This document shows, in pieces, positions 1 to 8,818 of a stretch of 64,000 bases of DNA. The stretch is taken from the NCBI GenBank assembly GCA_965197565.1, contig CBDANK010000002.1, forward strand, positions 868,001 to 932,000, in the 5' to 3' direction. The translations under genes were made by a program, and so were the position numbers. The notes under the pieces were generated by a model. It searched no databases and was not told where the DNA came from. It worked only from the letters and a program-made list of their open reading frames with translations. How positions within the stretch are numbered: position 1 is the stretch's first letter; each line of letters starts with the position of its first letter. The stretch is from G963667675 sp965197565. GTDB lineage: Bacteria > Chloroflexota > Dehalococcoidia > Lucifugimonadales > UBA3495.

Positions 1-704
1 CAGGCCACAACCCCAATGACCACCGTCGCGGCGCACCTCCCCAGCAGGGGATACGACACCTGTCCGGTGCGGGTCTCGCGCCTGGTCAGCCACCGGTGGA
101 CTGCCCAACCGGCAATAACCGCAATGGGGAGCGCCAGCCAGATGAACGCCGCCCCTTGGTCGGTCCCCGAAGGCCAAGGCAGCGATACGCCCCCGTTGTT
201 GATGTAGAACCCCCCGCCAATTACATAGCCTTCTCGGACTGCCGGCAGGGCCAAAACGATGTAGAACCAGAAGTAAAGTTGCACCAGCAGCGGTATATTA
301 CGGAAAACCTCGATGTATACCAACGCCAGCTTGGCGACAATCCAGTTGCTCGACAGACGGGCTATCCCAATGGCAATGCCCAGCAGTGTAGCCAGAATGA
401 CGCCGGAGATGGAAACTACAACGGTGTTGACGGCGGCTACGCCAAAAGCATATAGAAAAGTATCCGACGACTCGTAAGGTACGAAATGCTCGCCTATCGG
501 GGTCTGATACTCCCGGGACAGGAAGCTGAAGCCGTGGGGGATTTCCCGGTCCTGTACCGCGTCAGCGATGTTGATGAAGAACCAGGCTACAAGAAACACT
601 ACCAGAAAGGCGGACACAACCTGCACCACCCACTGGATAATCAGGGTGTGTCGCCAGACTGGTACGTCCTGATAAGTTAGAATCCGGCGTATTTGAGCCA
701 CCAT
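1..704 (-). CDS. Amino-acid ABC transporter permease (AapQ/BztB type), partial
   Basis: Integral membrane permease of a polar amino-acid ABC importer, cut off by the window start. The minus-strand reading frame is open from ATG at 702-704 to base 1 (about 234 residues seen). Visible features are a cytoplasmic N-terminus, a hydrophobic helix near residues 25-47, a periplasmic stretch, then the His/Glu/Gln permease core with AFGVAAVNTVVVSISGVIL followed by the EAA-loop-like motif VFRNIPLLVQLYFWFY. That motif and the large periplasmic insertion after it are typical of AapQ/BztB permeases. It lies directly downstream of the substrate-binding protein gene (773-1903), so the two form an operon that continues out of the window. 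Substrate specificity cannot be read from the sequence. Confidence 0.9.
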   Translation of the reverse strand, partial: MVAQIRRILTYQDVPVWRHTLIIQWVVQVVSAFLVVFLVAWFFINIADAVQDREIPHGFSFLSREYQTPIGEHFVPYESSDTFLYAFGVAAVNTVVVSISGVILATLLGIAIGIARLSSNWIVAKLALVYIEVFRNIPLLVQLYFWFYIVLALPAVREGYVIGGGFYINNGGVSLPWPSGTDQGAAFIWLALPIAVIAGWAVHRWLTRRETRTGQVSYPLLGRCAATVVIGVVA

Positions 705-711
705 ACTATTA

Positions 712-745
712 GCGAAGCGATTGCCGAAGAGGGCAATCGCTTCGC
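712..745 (-). other. Intercistronic hairpin between binding-protein and permease genes
   Basis: A perfect 14-bp inverted repeat (712-725 with 732-745) around a 6-base loop lies in the 68-base gap between the binding-protein stop and the permease start. No T-run follows it on the minus strand, so it is unlikely to be a full terminator. Such hairpins commonly protect the upstream message and give more binding protein than permease; that role is inferred here. Confidence 0.6.
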
Positions 746-772
746 CGTAGTCTTACAGGCCGGTGGAGGCCC

Positions 773-1903
773 TTATCGCAGGGGCGCGGCGTAAACCTGA
801 CCGCCCTTGGGACAATCGGCGCAAGGGGCGCTGGACCACAGGGCGTTGCGGCTGCCTTCCCTCACCAACCCCAGCGGGGTCAGGTGACGGTCGTAAATCT
901 CGCCGTAGTTGCCTACCGCCCGGATTACGTCCTGCGCTACCGTATCGTCCAACCCCATGGTCTCCTGGCCGTAGGACCCTTCCAGACCAAAGAGCCGGTC
1001 AACGGCGGTGTCGCCGGTAACGGAGGTGGGGATATTAGTCGAGGTTATCCCGTAGGCTTCGGCGTAGATGAGGATGGCCATAACCGTCTTCACCACGTCG
1101 TACCACTGCTCATCGCCGTGGGGGACCACCGGACCCAGCGGCTCCTCGGAGATGGTGCCGGGCAGGATTACGTGGTCCTCCGGGGTGTCAAAACCGGCCC
1201 GGGTGCTGACCAACCCGGAACGGTCGGTGGTGAGCGTATCGCATTGACCGGCCTGATATGATTCCCTGGCTCCGACGTTGTCGGGGAAGGTCACTACGTC
1301 GAAGTTCATGTTGTTCTGGTTGTCGAAGTCCTGTAGGTTCAACTCGGTGGTGGTGCCCTGTTGCACACATACCTTGGCGTCCTTAAGTTCCAGTAACCCG
1401 GAAACCCCCAGGCTCTCCGGCACCATGAACCCTTGGCCGTCATAGAACATCGTCTGGGCGAAATTGCCCCACTGGGCATCCCGGGAACTGGTCCAAGTAG
1501 TGTTGCGAGACATTATATCCACTTCGCCGGACTGCATGACCGGCCCACGCTCGGCAGCCGTGGTGGGACGGAATTCCACGGAGTCGGGGTTGCCCAAGAC
1601 AGCGGCGGCGACGGCGCGGCAAAGGTCGATGTCAAATCCGGCAGTATTCCCGGCACTGTCAATAAAGCCGAAACCGGCCAGACTATTGTTGCTGGCGCAT
1701 ATAAGCTTGCCGCGGTCCTTCACGTCCTGGAGTCTGTCGCCGCTGGCCGCCATCATCTCACGGGCCATTTCTTGGGCCATACCTTCCGCCATTTCCTGGG
1801 CGCGTTCCTCAACCGTAGCCGCGTCCGGCTCCGAAGAGCAGGCCCCCAACGCCAAGAGCCCGACCATTAAGCCTATAACCAAGACAGCCAGTTTAGCCTT
1901 CAA
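773..1903 (-). CDS. Amino-acid ABC transporter substrate-binding lipoprotein (AapJ/BztA type)
   Basis: Extracytoplasmic receptor delivering an amino acid to the permease encoded next (1-704). The 376-residue protein has a lipoprotein signal peptide with lipobox LGAC (Cys22), a low-complexity Met/Glu/Ala linker (about residues 28-52) that should extend the domain from the membrane, and then an SBP_bac_3 domain. Typical signatures are VKDRGKLICASNNSLAGFG, the FDIDLCRAVAAAVLG helix, and SRNTTWTSSRDAQWG, characteristic of AapJ/BztA. The C-terminal GNYGEIYDRHL motif is also typical of this subfamily. Length fits the family (about 340 plus the linker). The ligand (general L-amino acids in characterised relatives) is inferred from family. 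Confidence 0.92.
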   Translation of the reverse strand: MKAKLAVLVIGLMVGLLALGACSSEPDAATVEERAQEMAEGMAQEMAREMMAASGDRLQDVKDRGKLICASNNSLAGFGFIDSAGNTAGFDIDLCRAVAAAVLGNPDSVEFRPTTAAERGPVMQSGEVDIMSRNTTWTSSRDAQWGNFAQTMFYDGQGFMVPESLGVSGLLELKDAKVCVQQGTTTELNLQDFDNQNNMNFDVVTFPDNVGARESYQAGQCDTLTTDRSGLVSTRAGFDTPEDHVILPGTISEEPLGPVVPHGDEQWYDVVKTVMAILIYAEAYGITSTNIPTSVTGDTAVDRLFGLEGSYGQETMGLDDTVAQDVIRAVGNYGEIYDRHLTPLGLVREGSRNALWSSAPCADCPKGGQVYAAPLR

Positions 1904-2028
1904 CTGTTATCCTCCTTACGGTTGTGCCGATGCGGACCGGTGTTGTCCGCACTGTAGTTATCCATATAGCCGGTTTTGCAGCAGCCCGTATACATTACTG
2001 AATTCGATACTATCCCGCCTCTTCAGCC

Positions 2029-2253
2029 TTACGAGCCATTCTGCGCGCCGCGCCGTCGCAACTCCCTTAGCACCTCAGTAACCATTATGATCAGAAACGC
2101 TATTGCCAGCGGGGTTATGAAGCCCAATAGGAAACTCCAGAACCCGTCGTAGGACACCGCCGCCTTGACGCTGTAGACGAAACTAAACACGATTATGATC
2201 CCCGCCAGTATCCTCCCAATCAACACCGCGTCTACATTGGCTTTGATTTCCAT
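2029..2253 (-). CDS. Small two-helix membrane protein, unknown function
   Basis: A 74-residue protein with two predicted transmembrane helices, at about residues 10-33 and 37-62, and a short basic C-terminus (LRELRRRG). It lies upstream of the amino-acid transporter genes on the same strand, 125 bases from the binding-protein gene, so co-expression is possible but not shown. I do not recognise the family. The regular membrane topology and good codon use argue that it is real. Confidence 0.6.
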   Translation of the reverse strand: MEIKANVDAVLIGRILAGIIIVFSFVYSVKAAVSYDGFWSFLLGFITPLAIAFLIIMVTEVLRELRRRGAQNGS

Positions 2254-2392
2254 GGGATACCTCTCTCTATAAACTTCAGAATCGAAAAACTAGGGACCGG
2301 CGCCGTTACCGGCTCAAAGCCGGGCTTAAGCAGTAAGGACCTGACGGTTCATCCGTTATTTAGTTCCTCGGGAACCCCAGACAGCATTACTC

Positions 2393-2516
2393 AGAAACTA
2401 TCTCAAAAGGCGGTTCGATAAGCTTTACCGCCAGCAGGTCAAAACAGTAGGCTCGATAGTCCTGAGTTCGTCGAAGTACAGGGCCAACCAAATTCGACCG
2501 CTTTGAGATAGTTTCT
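2393..2516. repeat. Short element bounded by 15-bp inverted repeats
   Basis: Perfect 15-bp inverted repeats (AGAAACTATCTCAAA at 2393-2407, its complement at 2502-2516) bracket 94 bases. Just inside them the two sides remain imperfectly complementary. No clear target duplication flanks the element. It is probably a small palindromic mobile repeat; no gene is seen inside. Confidence 0.5.
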
Positions 2517-2535
2517 AAGGTTTCCTATTTAATTT

Positions 2536-4377
2536 TTATGATATTGGCACTACCAGGGTGTCCAACTCCGTGGCGAAGGCCGGGAAGGTTATGTCTCCGC
2601 CCAGCCGGTCGGTGCCGTGGCCGGTGGCCTGGAAATTAACCTCTTGGGCGTCACTGCCCAAGAACACGCCGTCTCCGGTCAACGATACGGTTACCAACCG
2701 CCATTCCCAGGTCTCACCGGGACTCAAGACACCATCGCCCAAGGTGTCGCCGCCGATAAACTCCTTAGAGTTGATGTTGAGGCGGACGTTTGCCGGCTCC
2801 ACGTCAACGTATACGTTAGTAAGCGGGGAGTCGCCGGTGTTGGTCTCGGTAATGGTTAGCACTTGGACTACCAGCCTGAGCACCATGGTGTCGACCTCGG
2901 AGAGGGCAACGACGCTGTTAGGATGGATCACTCTGACCAAGGCGGTGTCGCTGTCCTGCACCGGATTACCGTCCGGGGCAGTACCGGTCACGCTGGTTAC
3001 GCTTTCCGTGTCTTCAGTCAACGGTGGGGAGCTACACTCGTAGGTTACTTCATCTTCGGATGCAATCGTACCCAGAGGCCGGGAGCAGTCCGGCGAAACA
3101 CTGTCCGCAACCACCACGTCGACAAGCTCGGTGCTCCCGTAGTTGCTTACTTTTACGATATAGGTGGCGATTCCCCCTTCTCTTACGATATCTTCCTTCG
3201 GAGTCACGTCGATGGCTAGGTCTAACTCGAAGACGACCACCTCGACTTCAACCGAATCAGTCAGCGTGCCCACGGCTACCACTCGACCCTGAGCAGTGGC
3301 CATTACCAAGGTGCGCCCGGAAGCATGGGTGCTGGTACAGTCGTAGTTAAATGAAGCGTTGGGCGCCATGACGCCAATAGACTGGTCGCAGTCGGGGGCT
3401 TCCGGCACCGTAACAGTCACGTCCACCAACTCGGTGGTATTGGGGTTAAAAACGGTAACTTTGAAGTCCGAGGGATTCTCGATTCGCACTCGCTGCAAAC
3501 GCGGGGTCATATCGATGGATATGGCTATGGCTTCAATAGTGATGGAGGCACTGGCGCTGTCCTGTACCGAGGACAGTGCCTCGGGTACCCCGCCAATCAC
3601 GTCGGCCGTCACGGTAGCGGTGTTGATGGCTTCCTGTGCGGGGCTCATCTCACAATCGAAGCTAGTGGACTCACCCACTGACAGTGACCCGACATTCCGC
3701 TCGCAGCCGGTCTCGAGTGAATCAATGACCTGAATGTTAGACAACTCGAAACCACCGGTATTGGCAATGACGATTCTAAAATCGGCGCTGCCGCCCTCGT
3801 AAACGACCTGCTCAGCGGGGCTGATGCCAAGTTCAATCCCCGGGGGCGCTATTTTAATCTGAGATTCCACGGACGACGAAGCTGGCGGATGTTCTACGGC
3901 TTCAGCAACGGTGTGAGAACTGCCCCCGCCATAGACTGCCCGGGCGGTCAACACCAGGTTTTCAGCATCGTTTTGGTTGACGGTGTAAGTGGCGGCGGGC
4001 GCCTCGTAGACGGAACCGACCTGGATCAGAGGAATGTCGGGAGTCCCATCAACGCCGGCAACCTCTACTGTTGTGCCGTTGGGCAGGATAATCGAAAGCT
4101 GACCGCCGCTGTAGTTACAAGCGGTGTTTCCAGCAGGCAACTCGGGAATCGAAAGGATGGCTTTGTAGAAGACCCGCATTCCATCAGAAACCTGGGTTAC
4201 CACAACACCGTTTTCATCTAAGGTGCTGACGGACAACCCGACAGTGGAAACATCGCATTCCGCAGGGTCTTCATGACCACGCACCAACTGGGTGCCAAAC
4301 ATGAGGGAAACTACGACGGCTGCAATTATCGCCGCCAGGATTACCAGATGGATCGACCTGCTTTGAGTCAACTTCAT
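2536..4377 (-). CDS. Secreted protein with tandem DUF11/CARDB-like beta-sandwich repeats
   Basis: Probable exported surface protein of 613 residues. The start is placed at ATG 4375-4377 (MKLTQS) because a classical signal peptide (basic n-region, hydrophobic core to about residue 30) begins there; an in-frame ATG lies 7 codons upstream. After an N-terminal domain there are about four repeated units of roughly 90 residues. Each has a pattern like 'ISP...EGG...ADFRIVIANTGG.ELSNIQVID', two conserved Cys (for example GCERNVGSL and FDCEM), and alternating hydrophobic strands. This resembles DUF11/CARDB adhesion-type modules. No C-terminal anchor is seen. The Cys pairs suggest one disulfide per repeat (inference). 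Binding partner unknown. Confidence 0.75.
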   Translation of the reverse strand: MKLTQSRSIHLVILAAIIAAVVVSLMFGTQLVRGHEDPAECDVSTVGLSVSTLDENGVVVTQVSDGMRVFYKAILSIPELPAGNTACNYSGGQLSIILPNGTTVEVAGVDGTPDIPLIQVGSVYEAPAATYTVNQNDAENLVLTARAVYGGGSSHTVAEAVEHPPASSSVESQIKIAPPGIELGISPAEQVVYEGGSADFRIVIANTGGFELSNIQVIDSLETGCERNVGSLSVGESTSFDCEMSPAQEAINTATVTADVIGGVPEALSSVQDSASASITIEAIAISIDMTPRLQRVRIENPSDFKVTVFNPNTTELVDVTVTVPEAPDCDQSIGVMAPNASFNYDCTSTHASGRTLVMATAQGRVVAVGTLTDSVEVEVVVFELDLAIDVTPKEDIVREGGIATYIVKVSNYGSTELVDVVVADSVSPDCSRPLGTIASEDEVTYECSSPPLTEDTESVTSVTGTAPDGNPVQDSDTALVRVIHPNSVVALSEVDTMVLRLVVQVLTITETNTGDSPLTNVYVDVEPANVRLNINSKEFIGGDTLGDGVLSPGETWEWRLVTVSLTGDGVFLGSDAQEVNFQATGHGTDRLGGDITFPAFATELDTLVVPIS

Positions 4378-4479
4378 CGACTTACCACCCATAAACATAG
4401 GATGCCCAGATTTCGGGCAAAGCCGCAGATTAGAATAATACCATCTTTACCAAATAGCAAGCACTTTTTGGGTATTGAG

Positions 4480-4642
4480 CAGGGCTATCGCATTTGGACT
4501 GAATTGTCCTGTCATTCCTGCGAAGGCAGGAATCCAGGCCCCTAATTCGCCAATGCTGTCATGGCAATCGGCCACATAGTGGCCTCTGGACTCCGGCTTT
4601 CGCCGGAGTGACGGATGGGTTGTTTCTAATGCGATAGCCCTG
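4480..4642. mobile_element. MITE-like element (CAGGG-end family) with 10-bp target duplication
   Basis: A 163-bp non-coding element with inverted ends CAGGGCTATCGCATT (4480-4494) and the complement ending at 4642. It is flanked by perfect 10-bp direct repeats GGGTATTGAG (4470-4479 and 4643-4652). The interior holds short palindromes (CCTGCGAAGGCAGG; CTCCGGCTTTCGCCGGAG). It shares the CAGGG ends and 10-bp duplication length with the elements at 11671, 13137, 20282 and 47376. No transposase gene is present. Confidence 0.85.
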
Positions 4643-4649
4643 GGGTATT

Positions 4650-4857
4650 GAGACCTTTGCATAACCCCCACCCCGGTCATTCCGAACGCAGCGAAGCCCT
4701 TCGGCTGCGCTCAGGATAAACTCCGTGAGGAATCTCAAGCCTATGTCAGCAAGCACTGGGTCTGTAGCTGGATCGACGCGATGACTCTGGCCCAACGCCT
4801 TAGATTCCTCCCTCCGGTCGGAATGACAAGTTGAGCGACCAGTTACGCAAAGGTCTC
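4650..4857. mobile_element. MITE-like element with GAGACCTTTGC ends
   Basis: A 208-bp element whose ends are inverted copies of GAGACCTTTGC followed by RTAAC. It starts in the right-hand target duplication of the preceding element and is followed by another copy of GGGTATTGAG (4858-4867), so it inserted next to or into that duplication. Because the element starts with GAG, the duplication length is ambiguous (7-10 bp). A second copy in the opposite orientation lies at 26652-26880. The interior carries the dispersed motif read as 'TCATTCCGA..GGAGGAATCTAAG'. No gene. Confidence 0.7.
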
Positions 4858-4867
4858 GGGTATTGAG

Positions 4868-5134
4868 CACCGGTCGGAATTTCCCGGAAGACCTTCGGCC
4901 TCATACCCGGATTCAAGCGGTGAAGGGCTGAGGCCGCATTGCCAGACGGCTTATATCCAGGGGTGTGGTGGTGAGAGAAGAAACTGCGGCAGCGGACGAT
5001 TGACGAATGAGCCTTTCTAGGACGGGGAATTCACTTTTGCAGCCGTCCAAGTTACTGGTATGCCCTGTCTGCCGAGGCGTATGTGTGCGCCGGGGCAGGC
5101 GGACAGGCCGGAAAATAGCTGTACATCGGGTTAG
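4868..5134. other. Non-coding gap between repeat elements and the P-II gene
   Basis: I see no gene or RNA in this stretch. It contains a palindromic patch near 5062-5120 (CCTGTCTGCCGAGGC / GCCGGGGCAGGCGGACAGG) that may be a relic of another repeat. Confidence 0.4.
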
Positions 5135-5476
5135 CTAAAGGACTTGGTCGCCCGTTTCTCCGGTGCGGATCCGGATAGCATTGGACACAGGCGTAATGAA
5201 TATCTTGCCATCGTCGCTGCTCCCGGTCCGTGCATTAGCAACAACGGCATCAATGGCTTTCTGGGTATCTTCGTCACTGACCACCACCTCGAGCTTGAGT
5301 TGGTGCAGCATGTTCATCACGTAGCTCTGAGTTCCCCTACCACCGGTGCGTGTTTCTTTTTGGACTCCCCGCCCGGTTACTTGGATCACCGTCAAACCAA
5401 TGATGCCTTCGTTGGCTAGAGAATCCTTTACGCTGTCCAGTTTTTCGGGCCGGATGAATGCTTCGATCTTGTTCAT
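5135..5476 (-). CDS. P-II family nitrogen regulatory protein
   Basis: Small trimeric signal protein that senses 2-oxoglutarate and ATP/ADP and controls nitrogen assimilation targets. Start ATG 5474-5476 (MNKIEAF) is chosen because GGAGG lies 7 bases upstream and family members begin there; 113 residues. Matches to P-II are the N-terminal IEAFIRPEKLDSVKDSL, the GRGVQK motif before the T-loop, and the C-terminal DDGKIFITPVSNAIRIRTGE nucleotide-binding signature. The T-loop reads RGTQSYVMNML. Aligning from its C-terminal side puts Tyr52 at the classical uridylylated Tyr51, with a one-residue insertion before it. No amtB, glnA or glnD neighbour is seen, so the target is unknown. Confidence 0.9.
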   Translation of the reverse strand: MNKIEAFIRPEKLDSVKDSLANEGIIGLTVIQVTGRGVQKETRTGGRGTQSYVMNMLHQLKLEVVVSDEDTQKAIDAVVANARTGSSDDGKIFITPVSNAIRIRTGETGDQVL

Positions 5477-5732
5477 TTTCCCTCCTTGAGTACTTTGGCT
5501 TACTGTACAGGACCGAATGACCGACAACAAATTCGCGAAGAAAGGCCGCTATTAAAGTATAGCTCAAAGCTGCGCCCCCATCCTACCATTGGATGACAAG
5601 TAAGCGTGAGGCACTTCGGCCTTGTTAAGGGACCATACCTTATGTGGAGAAGGGACAGGCGGGGTTGAATCTTATTTTGGTCAACGGCGGCCCCCACTTG
5701 TGAGAGGGCGGGGGTTGTGGATGAGGCGAGAC

Positions 5733-7103
5733 CTAGGAAATGTCGAGCCGGTCGCGGTAGTCCGGGTCCCAAGCGGCCAGCAATCCACGTTTAATCGCCT
5801 GCTCCGGCGGAATCCGGGGGCTGGCTTCGCCGGTCGTGGGCACGGAAGCAATGACTGCGTCCTGTACCAGGGCCTCGTAAGCGGCTTTGTCAACACCCAG
5901 CAGGTCCCGCAGAAGCGATTCGTTGTCTTGACCGAATGTAGGCGAAGGGCCCCGGATTCGCAGCGGGCTGCGGGAGAGCTTGTAAGGCCGGCCCATAAAG
6001 AGCCGGGTCCCTATTTCCCGCTCGGGCGGATAATCGACCCGTTCCAAAAAACCCCGGCTCTTGTATTGGGGGTCAAAGTGAATGTCTTTACCGGTGAGGA
6101 CCGGCCCAGCGGGGATACCCTCCTCTTGCAACCGGTGCATCAACTGGTACTTGTCCAGCCCTACGCTCCAAGTGTTGATGGCCTCATCTATCCGGTCGTG
6201 GTTGCGCTGACGGGCCAAAACATCAGCAAAGTCGGCGTTCCGGGCAAGTTCCTCCCGGCCCATCAACCGGCAGAGGGCCTGCCACTGCTCGTCGCTGCCC
6301 ACCGACAGGGTGATCCACTGGTCGTCACCCTGGGCCCGATAGCAACCCTGCGGCGCACGGTGGGGGTGCCGGTTGCCGATGCGGCCTCCTTGCCGGCCGT
6401 TGGCGATGGCATCCATGATGTACTCGGAAGCAAACATCACCCCCGCTTGGTACATGCCGATGTCCACCCACTGGCCGCGGCCGGTCCGGTTGCGGTAGCG
6501 CAGCGCGGCGCCGATTGCGAACAGGGCGGTCCAGGTAGAGAGAAAGTCGACAAACGAGGCCCCGGCCTTAGCCGGGAGCCCGCCGGAGTACCCGGTAATC
6601 CAGCAATGGCCGTGGGTCCCTTCTTGCGTGGTCGCTTGAGCCGGGTATCCCGAGTAAGGCCCATCGCCGTGGCCGTAACCAGTGTTGGAAACCATGACGA
6701 TGTCCGGCTTGATTCGTCGCAAGTTGGGGTAGTCCAGGCCCCAACCGCGCATCACCCGGGGCGTAAAGTTCTCCATCACCACATCGCTTACCCTCACCAA
6801 CCGGCGGAACAAGTCCCGGCCCCGTTCATCGGTCATATCCAGGGTCAACGAACGTTTGCCCCGGTGGATCAGGTTGTAAGTCGAGGGGCGATTCCACCAG
6901 TCTTCCCCAATGTCGCGCTCAGGAAAGGCTCCGGCGTAACCTCCGGTGCGGGTAACGTCGGGGCGGCCTGGCCCCTCGACCTTAATCACCTCCGCTCCCA
7001 TATCGGCCAAGAGGCCGCCGGCATATGGCAGAGCGAACACGTAGCTCGAGTCCAGGACGCGGATTCCCTCCAACGGTAATGGCAACTTTTCTTGCGTACT
7101 CAC
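5733..7103 (-). CDS. CaiB/BaiF family CoA-transferase (downstream copy)
   Basis: Class III CoA-transferase moving CoA between carboxylic acids. It has 456 residues, slightly longer than usual. The N-terminal Rossmann-like motif GIRVLDSSYVFALPYAGGLLADMGAEVIKVEGPG is followed by 'KRSLTLDMTDERGRDLF' and GRGQWVDIGMYQAG, where the Asp is at the position of the catalytic Asp of the family. It follows another CaiB-like gene (7122-8345) by 18 bases on the same strand, so the pair is one operon and may form a heteromer or act on successive substrates. SAR202-type genomes are rich in such genes. Substrate not deducible. Confidence 0.88.
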   Translation of the reverse strand: MSTQEKLPLPLEGIRVLDSSYVFALPYAGGLLADMGAEVIKVEGPGRPDVTRTGGYAGAFPERDIGEDWWNRPSTYNLIHRGKRSLTLDMTDERGRDLFRRLVRVSDVVMENFTPRVMRGWGLDYPNLRRIKPDIVMVSNTGYGHGDGPYSGYPAQATTQEGTHGHCWITGYSGGLPAKAGASFVDFLSTWTALFAIGAALRYRNRTGRGQWVDIGMYQAGVMFASEYIMDAIANGRQGGRIGNRHPHRAPQGCYRAQGDDQWITLSVGSDEQWQALCRLMGREELARNADFADVLARQRNHDRIDEAINTWSVGLDKYQLMHRLQEEGIPAGPVLTGKDIHFDPQYKSRGFLERVDYPPEREIGTRLFMGRPYKLSRSPLRIRGPSPTFGQDNESLLRDLLGVDKAAYEALVQDAVIASVPTTGEASPRIPPEQAIKRGLLAAWDPDYRDRLDIS

Positions 7104-7121
7104 TATTGGGATAGCAGACAG

Positions 7122-8345
7122 CTAGATCACGTCTAGCTGCCGCAGCCGGCAAAATTCTTCCTGGGTGTAACCCAGACCGTCGACGTAGACCTCGCGGTTG
7201 TGCTGGCCCAGGGTAGGCGCCGGGTCGGTCCGGGTGTATGGAGTCAGACTCAGGTTGAACAGCACCGCCGGGACTTTGATTTTGCCGATCACCGGGTGTT
7301 CGACTTCCCGGTAGAAACGGCGGGCCTCCAGTTGAGGACACTCGGCTAACTCGGTTGGGGTCTGCACCAAGCCGAACAACATCCTCGCTTGGGCTGCTTT
7401 GTGGAACAAGTCCCACTTGTTTTGGTCTTTGATGGCCTCGGTGACCAGCCGGTCCAACTCCTCGCCGTGCAGCGGCCGCTGGGCTTGGTCTGCAAAGCGG
7501 GGCTCCAGCATCTCGGGCGTCTCAAAGAACCCGGCGATATCCTCCCATGAAGCCCCTCCTCCCGGCTGGACGATGATCCAACCATCGGCGCAGGGCATGG
7601 GGTGGCCGAACATGCTGCCGCTGGGGCGTCGCCGGGCCTGGGTGCCCCCCATGAAAGGATACATGGTCTGAGTAGCCAGCATGGTGGAGGCGACGCACTC
7701 GGTAATGGACACGTCGATATGCTGACCCCGGCCGGTGTTGTCCTGCATGAACAGAGCCATAGCGGTGGCCGCGGCGCCGTTCAAACCGCCTTCGTACTGG
7801 GCCTGGAACCCGCCGTGCTTCAGCGGTTCGCGTCCTTGGACGCCGCTAATGCTCATTATCATGCCCATGGCGTAGTTGACGATCTCCTCTCCTTGGTACT
7901 GGCTGTAGGGACCCTCTTGACCAAAAGGGGTGATGGAGGTCAGGACCAAGCCAGGATTGAGCTGCTCCAAGACTTGGTAGCCTAACCCGAGAGAATGTAA
8001 ATAGCCGGGCCGATAGGTCTCGATGGCGACATCGACATGGGGAACTAGCCGTTTCAGTATCTCGCGGCCGGCAACCGTATTCAGATTGAGGGTAGCTCCC
8101 TTTTTGTTGAGGTTCATAACCAGGAAGAAGAGGCTCTTTTCCGGATGGGGATCGTCGCCGAAGAACGGCCCCATCCGGCGGAGGGAGGCCCCGCCGGGCG
8201 GCTCTACTTTAAGCACCTCGGCCCCGTAATCGGCCAGCAAGCGGCCGCAGAAGGAGCCGGCGATATCCTGGCTCAGGTCCAGTACCTTTAGGCCGGCTAA
8301 CACACCCATGGGTATGGTGCCTGGCCCCTGTTCTTCCAAAGTCAC
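7122..8345 (-). CDS. CaiB/BaiF family CoA-transferase (upstream copy)
   Basis: Second class III CoA-transferase, 407 residues, close to the usual length (about 400). Family features are LKVLDLSQDIAGSFCGRLLADYGAEVLKVEPPGG near the N-terminus, NLNKKGATLNLNT, and GRGQHIDVSITECVAS carrying the expected catalytic Asp. The C-terminal part (TRTDPAPTLGQHNREV) matches the conserved end of the family. It is the first gene of a two-gene minus-strand operon with 5733-7103. The two proteins are clearly diverged, so this is not a recent duplication. Confidence 0.88.
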   Translation of the reverse strand: MTLEEQGPGTIPMGVLAGLKVLDLSQDIAGSFCGRLLADYGAEVLKVEPPGGASLRRMGPFFGDDPHPEKSLFFLVMNLNKKGATLNLNTVAGREILKRLVPHVDVAIETYRPGYLHSLGLGYQVLEQLNPGLVLTSITPFGQEGPYSQYQGEEIVNYAMGMIMSISGVQGREPLKHGGFQAQYEGGLNGAAATAMALFMQDNTGRGQHIDVSITECVASTMLATQTMYPFMGGTQARRRPSGSMFGHPMPCADGWIIVQPGGGASWEDIAGFFETPEMLEPRFADQAQRPLHGEELDRLVTEAIKDQNKWDLFHKAAQARMLFGLVQTPTELAECPQLEARRFYREVEHPVIGKIKVPAVLFNLSLTPYTRTDPAPTLGQHNREVYVDGLGYTQEEFCRLRQLDVI

Positions 8346-8818
8346 TGTGAGGCCCTAATCCTTTGGTTGTTGCAAACAGCGCCGCCCATTAATTGTTCAA
8401 TTCCCCGTGCCCAGCGAAGAGGTAAGGGCCGGAATGGCCCTCTGGGGTTGCCCGTCGTCGGCCGTAGGCAGGCCGAAAGCGATTGTAGCGGAAGGAACAG
8501 GGCAAGGCAAACGGGAGGTTGGGATCCCTGGCTTGTCCACCGGAATAATCCCCTCCCCCAACACTTTGCTCTACTGCTTCGGAGGAGGCTCCGTCCGAAC
8601 ATCCGACTTGGCTAATTGCTTGATCCGTGGAATAATTCCCACACTCCCACCCAGCCGCTCGAAGCGAATTGGAGGCCGCCCAGCCTATTGTCTTGAGCAG
8701 CCTCCAAATCCTTCTTACCCGGAGGAGATTCCTTAGTGCTGGAGAGACCGCCTACAGGCTTTCCCAGGGAGTTGCCGAGAGACACTGCGAGCTTGAAACG
8801 CACAGAAAAGGAGGGGAC
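8346..8818. other. Intergenic region between divergent CoA-transferase and cyclase genes
   Basis: About 470 bases separate two divergent transcription units, so promoters for both must lie here. A hairpin-forming pair TTGGAGGC (8670-8677) / GCCTCCAA (8700-8707) precedes the cyclase gene. No ORF with family resemblance is seen; the upstream in-frame extension of the cyclase (8669-8818) lacks similarity to the family and is treated as leader. Confidence 0.4.

Noticed and set aside
5622..7079. 485-codon plus-strand ORF
   Set aside because: It is antisense to a clear CaiB CoA-transferase and has no family signature.
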